Shown piece by piece: positions 13,401 to 19,400 of a stretch of DNA of 64,000 nt; position 1 is the stretch's first letter; each line of letters starts with the position of its first letter. Both the position numbers and the translations under genes were made by a program. The stretch comes from Doris montereyensis (lineage: Eukaryota; Mollusca; Gastropoda; Nudibranchia; Dorididae): positions 177,501 through 241,500 of the forward strand of contig JAXRKP010000414.1 of the NCBI GenBank assembly GCA_037039925.1, read 5' to 3'. The notes under the pieces are model-generated. The model was not told where the DNA came from. It made no database searches and was given only the letters and a program-made list of their open reading frames with translations.

Positions 13401-16400
13401 CCATTACATTATGTTCAAATCATTGCAGACAGCCCATTACATTATGTTCAAATCATTGCAGACAGCCCATTACATTATGTTCAAATCATTGCAGACAGCC
13501 CATTACATTATGTTCAAATCATTGCAGACAGCCCATTACATTATGTTCAAATCACAATCTATTACAGACAGCCCATTACATTATCAAATATGTTCATTAT
13601 GTTCAAATCATTGCAGACAGCCCAGTACATTATGTTCAAATTATTGCAGACAGCCCATTACATTATGTTCAAATCATTGCAGACAGCCCATTACATTATG
13701 TTCAAATCATTGCAGACAGCCCATTACATTATGTTCAAATCATTGCAGACAGCCCATTATTTTCATTATGTTCAAATCATTGCATTACATTAGACAGACC
13801 CATTACATTATGTTCAAATCATTGTTCAGAGACAGCCCATTACATTATGTTCAAATCATTGCAGACAGCCCAGTACATTGGTGAAATCTGTCGCTACTTG
13901 TTAGCACAGCCACATCGGGCCCGAGGAGACGAGCCATTCCGTGAGACTCGTGTATGGCAACGGCATCAAACCACAGATTTGGACGCAGTTTCAAGAGCGT
14001 TTCAAGGTCAAGTTCATCGGTGAATTTTATGGAGCCACTGAGGGAAATTGCAATGTTGGTATGTGAATGTTAGTTTTTAAAAAAATCAACTTTCAATGTT
14101 GTCGAGTGTCGGCGGTTAATCCGTTACAAAGTACTAACTTCCACACTTTCATTCATATTCCTCGTGTCTACCTATTTGCTTCTCAGTCTCAATTCCAATT
14201 GTTTAATTTGATCGTCCATTTATGTTTTTTTAAATTTTCATATACCACATGTTATAATTTTCTGTGTTTTATGCTGCTACAGTAAATTTTATATCAAAGG
14301 TAAAAACAATTACAGGGTAAAAAATTAATAGCTGCAAAACTGGGTATTTAATTGTGAGTGGACAGAGTTACGGCAGGGGGGAGGGGGAGATGATATACCC
14401 AATATGCTAGAGTTTATTTATCCCAATTTCCATAGTGACATTTTTATCCCTTTTTGTTTTTTTCATCTTCAGTTATAATTTCAATGTAACTTTGTTTACC
14501 ATTGTAAAATGTTACACTTGTTACGCTCAATTTGTGTGGGTTTTTTTCCAGTTAATACTGAAAACCGCGTTGGTGCAGTTGGTTTCTGCTCTCGAATTTT
14601 ACCATTCGTGTACCCAGTGACCTTGGCAAAGATCAACCCAGAAACCAATGAGCTGGTGAGGGACAAATACGGCGTTTGTGTCAAATCAAAACCAGGTATG
14701 TTGATTGTCATTGTTGCTGTTGTTATCAGTGTTGTTATCATATTTTTGTTGTTGTTGCATGGGCGGTTGATGAGTGTGGCTGATAGGTCCTACTGCTTTT
14801 CCTTTCACTCTGTCACATGTCTTCCATCTTGGTGTTTCCTCTTAATTTGTGAGTTGTTGATGGGAGTGGCTGATAGGTCCTACTGCTTTCCTTTCACTCT
14901 ATCACATGTCTTCCATCTTGGTGTTTCCTCTTAATTTGTGGGTTGTTGGTGGGAGATGCTGGTAGGCCCTACTGTTAGGTTTTACTTCTTTCCGTTCAAT
15001 CTTTCTCTTATCTATTTATATCTTTATATCGTCTCCTGTGAGATCACTGCTTATGGCAAACTGAGTAAATGTCGATGAAAAAGTTGTCAACATGATTTTT
15101 TTTATTCAACTCAAAGAATGATTGCTATAAGAGGTGTTTTTCTCTTTTTACTGTCATTATCACAGCGTCTAATCAGAGATTTAGAAAGTAGTCATACTAA
15201 GTGAGGTCCTGTTTTGTTTAAGACTTTAACGATAAATCCAGTCTTATTGTTTTGGATGGTTTAAAAAAAATTTTTTTTTATCTGCCAGGGGAACCAGGCG
15301 AGCTGGTCGGCAAGATCATCGAGTCAAACCCTCTGCGCCAGTTTGACGGATATGTCGACAGCAAGGCAACAAGCAAGAAAGTAATTTATGATGTCTTCAA
15401 GAAGGGTGACATGGCTTTCTCTACTGGTGAGTTGACAAAGAATCAGAAAATGCCCTGCCATGAAAGTGGTGTCGGTGGCCGAGTGATTAGGCTGAAGGAC
15501 AGGATCATGAGATCTCAGTTTCGAATCCTAGCAAAACTAGAGCCGACGCTGTGTTCCTTTGGACAGACACTTAACACGTAATTTCCCCATTCAACCTAGG
15601 GGGACTAGCTTGGGAGTAAAATCCTGTGTCATGACTAGTGTCCTGTCCCGCTCACACCATAGAAACAGAGATAAACTTGGGCTCTACGGGCTGCAATGGT
15701 CTTGAAGGAATTTTAGCACTAACTGCCATGCTGGCACTAACTGCCATGCTGGCATGCCAGCACTAACTGCCATGCTAGCACTAACTGCCATGCTGGCACT
15801 AACTGCCTAATGCTGGCACTAACTGCCATGCTAGCACTAACTGCCATGCTGGCACTAACTGCCATGCTGGCACTAACTGCCATGCACTAACTGCCATGCT
15901 AGCACTAACTGCCATGCTAGCACTAACTGCCATGCTAGCACTAAACTAGCACTAACCATGCTAGCACTAACTGCCATGCTAGCACTAACTGCCATGTTGG
16001 CACCAACTGCCATGCTAGCACTAACTGCCACTGTAACAAAAAGAGCACCAGTGCCATGTGCACTAACTGCTAGACATGTTAAGGCACTAACTGCCATGCT
16101 AGAAATAACTGCCATGCTAGTGGTAGTTGGGACATTTTCACTTATGCCATGCTGATAACTGCCATTTTGGGCATAAGATGAATTTGCTAGTTATTGTGAC
16201 CTTGGTGGCACTAACTGCCATGGAGGGATTGCAATGCTATTTTAACTGCCATATATACTAAATATAGCCATGATGGCACTAACTGCCATTGGTTTTCAGT
16301 ATTAGCACATGCATTGGCACAAATAGAGCAGGGATGTACATCTTTCAGATTTCCTCTGATTTTAGATTATTTGAGGTTTGGTAGTTTTGACATATTTTTC

Positions 16401-19400
16401 ATTATGTTTGATTTTCTTCGATTTTACTCAAATATTTCTATGTTGGCACCTATTTTTTGTTATGAATAGGTGAGATGGTTTAGCACAATAAAATAAAAAT
16501 TCTCAATTTTGCTATCAAGCCGATTTTCATACTAATCATAGAGAGATTTAGATAGCACCAATTGGATTTTCAGTATTGGGCACTGCCTTTCACTTTCACA
16601 ACAAACTACAATTTCCACACTGGATCCGTGAGGCCATGATTTTAGCTACTTGCACCAGAAGATTTCTAGATTTAAGAATCCAACCTTTTTACTAGCTTTC
16701 AGATTTTATTATGCCTGAAAGCTACTCAACCATTTGTTGTGGCTATTTTTTGCACATAATAGGTGAATAGATTTAGCCCAATGTTGAAATGGCACCAACT
16801 GCCATGCTGGCCCAACCCAGGTCCATTGCCATGCTAATCTGCTAGGCCATGCTTTCACCAACTGCCACAACAAACTACCATTTTACACTAATGCGTGCTG
16901 GCATTTACTGAGACTGCCATTTGCTAGAATCTAATTGTGATCTTTACTAATATAGATCTAGATCTAGACAAGTTTAAGATCGGTAACTGCCATGCTAGCA
17001 GTAACTTAGATTCTAAATCTAACTAGCCATGCCGGCACTATGCCATAGCACTCTAGGCCATAGCTTTCCCACTAACTTGCCATAGCTAGGGTTAGTATAT
17101 AACAAAAAGCCAGTGTGTATATATTTCTAAATAGAAATATAGATCTAGCTTGTCAACAGTTTTAAAATTATTTCTTGATGGTGTTCCAGCACATACGTTG
17201 TTGATTTAGATCCAGATCTAGATTCTTCTAGATTTAGATTGTAGGTGGACAGGCTATTTATGATAGATCTGGATTTAATCTAATAAGATCTATATAAGAT
17301 ATGTCTAGATCTAAGTCTTAATTGTTATCTAGAGGCCTACAAACTACTAGACTAGATTTAGATAACTAGGTCAGAATGTGTTGCACCCATTTTCTTCAAT
17401 AACTTTTGTAGTTTTAAGTTAGATTTCTAGATCTACTTGGTAAAATAGTTAATAGAATCAGAATTGATTTAGAATTTTGCTATGACTGTTATAATAACAA
17501 GCAAAACTTCAAAACAACTAACTTTAGATCTGGGTTAAAGGTAAGCTAGCTCCAGAATGTAGATCAAGACAATTTAACAAATTGGGGATGACCTGTCAAA
17601 AGTTTAGGTTTAATGATCGGGATTCACCAGTAGATGTGATTGACCTAGAATAGATCGAAGTTCTAAGTAAATGAACAAATTCCCGCTGTCAACTAAAGAT
17701 TGTAATGATGAATTCCTTTCTAGTTATATTAGGGAGGTTAAGAAAGATGGCATTGCATGGTGCTGTTATTGTAAGTGTGAGATTAAATACGGTACAGGAG
17801 ACGTTCGGTGTCTGATAGTTTCACATTTTAGAGACTTTCAGATGATTTTTTTTCATTTATCATTTACATCCCTGTATATATATATATATATACATTTATT
17901 TTGCCAAGAAGTAGGAACATTGGTGGGTCATTTTTCAAAACCCGAAATTGCACTGCGTTGTTTTGTTCGATTGCTATTTCAACTCAGGAATTAAGATGTC
18001 TTTTCCAGGTGACATACTGGTGATGGATGACCTTGGATTTATGTATTTCCGTGACCGCACTGGCGATACCTTCAAGTGGCGTGGCGAGAACGTGAGCACC
18101 AGTGAGGTGGAGGCGATTGTCAGTAACGCCGCTCAACCTGAGTGATGCTGTTGTTTATGGTGTAGAGGTTCACGGTCAGTGTGAAACATAAATACAGTTT
18201 GTTTTAGTCTATGATAAAATAGTTTCTTGGGAAGTGGATTCTTTCTGGTGTCTCCTGCTGGACAAATTTTTTCTTTTCTTTACATTCTTGTTTGAATCTT
18301 TTGTGATATGTTACAAGAAGTATATTTTTAAAAGCTAGTTACATCAGTATCAGGAAAATACAATAAAATAACGTTTGATTCTTTGATGTATTTGAAAAGT
18401 CACTTTTACAATTATTGATGGTACATTTTGATGGTAGACAGCCAACATGGGAAAAGTCCAAATGAATTGACTTATATTTTATATTTAGTTTTGCAAATGA
18501 TTTGCTAAGTTTATAATATACTCACTAGTTATTGTGCTAATGTGTATTGCATACTTAGATTCCTTGTAATGATATCTTTATGTACATGATTGTAATAAAT
18601 TGAGGGGGTGGTAAACATGTGTGGATGAAACGGCATGAAGTTTGTAATGGGGGGGGGGGGGATGGAAATGTATTCGAAAGTTTAAGTGCCACAATGACCT
18701 TAGGATGAATGCTGATGCCTTCCCTAAAATAGCCCTCAGATGGACCCCTCAGGGAACAAGGAAGAGAGGTCGCCCACTAGAAACCTGAAGGAGAAGCATA
18801 AAAAAAGAGATGAAGATCCAGGATTGGACTTGGTGGCAGAAGACAAAATTGGCATCTGATCGTGTTCAATGGGGATCCACTGTTCGGCTTTTTATGCTGC
18901 CAAAGCACCATGAGGATAAGTCTAAGTCTATGATTTTGGAGTCCAGAAAGTTGTATTTTAGAGAGCTTTGAAACATTGTTTTTCCAACTCTAGCTATGAA
19001 CCCCTGGCTACTCCGAAAAGTTAATTAAAGTCAGTGGATTATGAAAATAAGAATCAAGCAACAAGTCTGACCATTTTTCAAAAAAATTTCTTCCCGTCAC
19101 CAGGTTGTGATTTTTGTCTTTTCCAGGTGACATACTGGTGATGAGAATGAACCATTGATGTCAAACTCTTGGCTGACTCATTTGACCGCTCCTTCACCGT
19201 GGCGTATGCTAAACCAATGTTTCTAGTGAGGTGAAAGAAGCAGACACCACAGGTGAGATGTGTGAGTGATGCGTGCATATGTGAGAGAGAGAGATAGTCA
19301 GACAGACATATTTGGAATTCAGTTTGTTTTACCTTTATAGATAGAATTATCAACACAATGTAACAAATTAGTGTATATTTAGACATGAGACTTGTAATAA

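Noticed and set aside
12772..14023. Open frames of up to 370 codons repeating [11 protein letters not shown] or [11 protein letters not shown]
   Set aside because: They are translations of a 33-bp intronic tandem repeat; all three frames are open. No independent evidence of coding.
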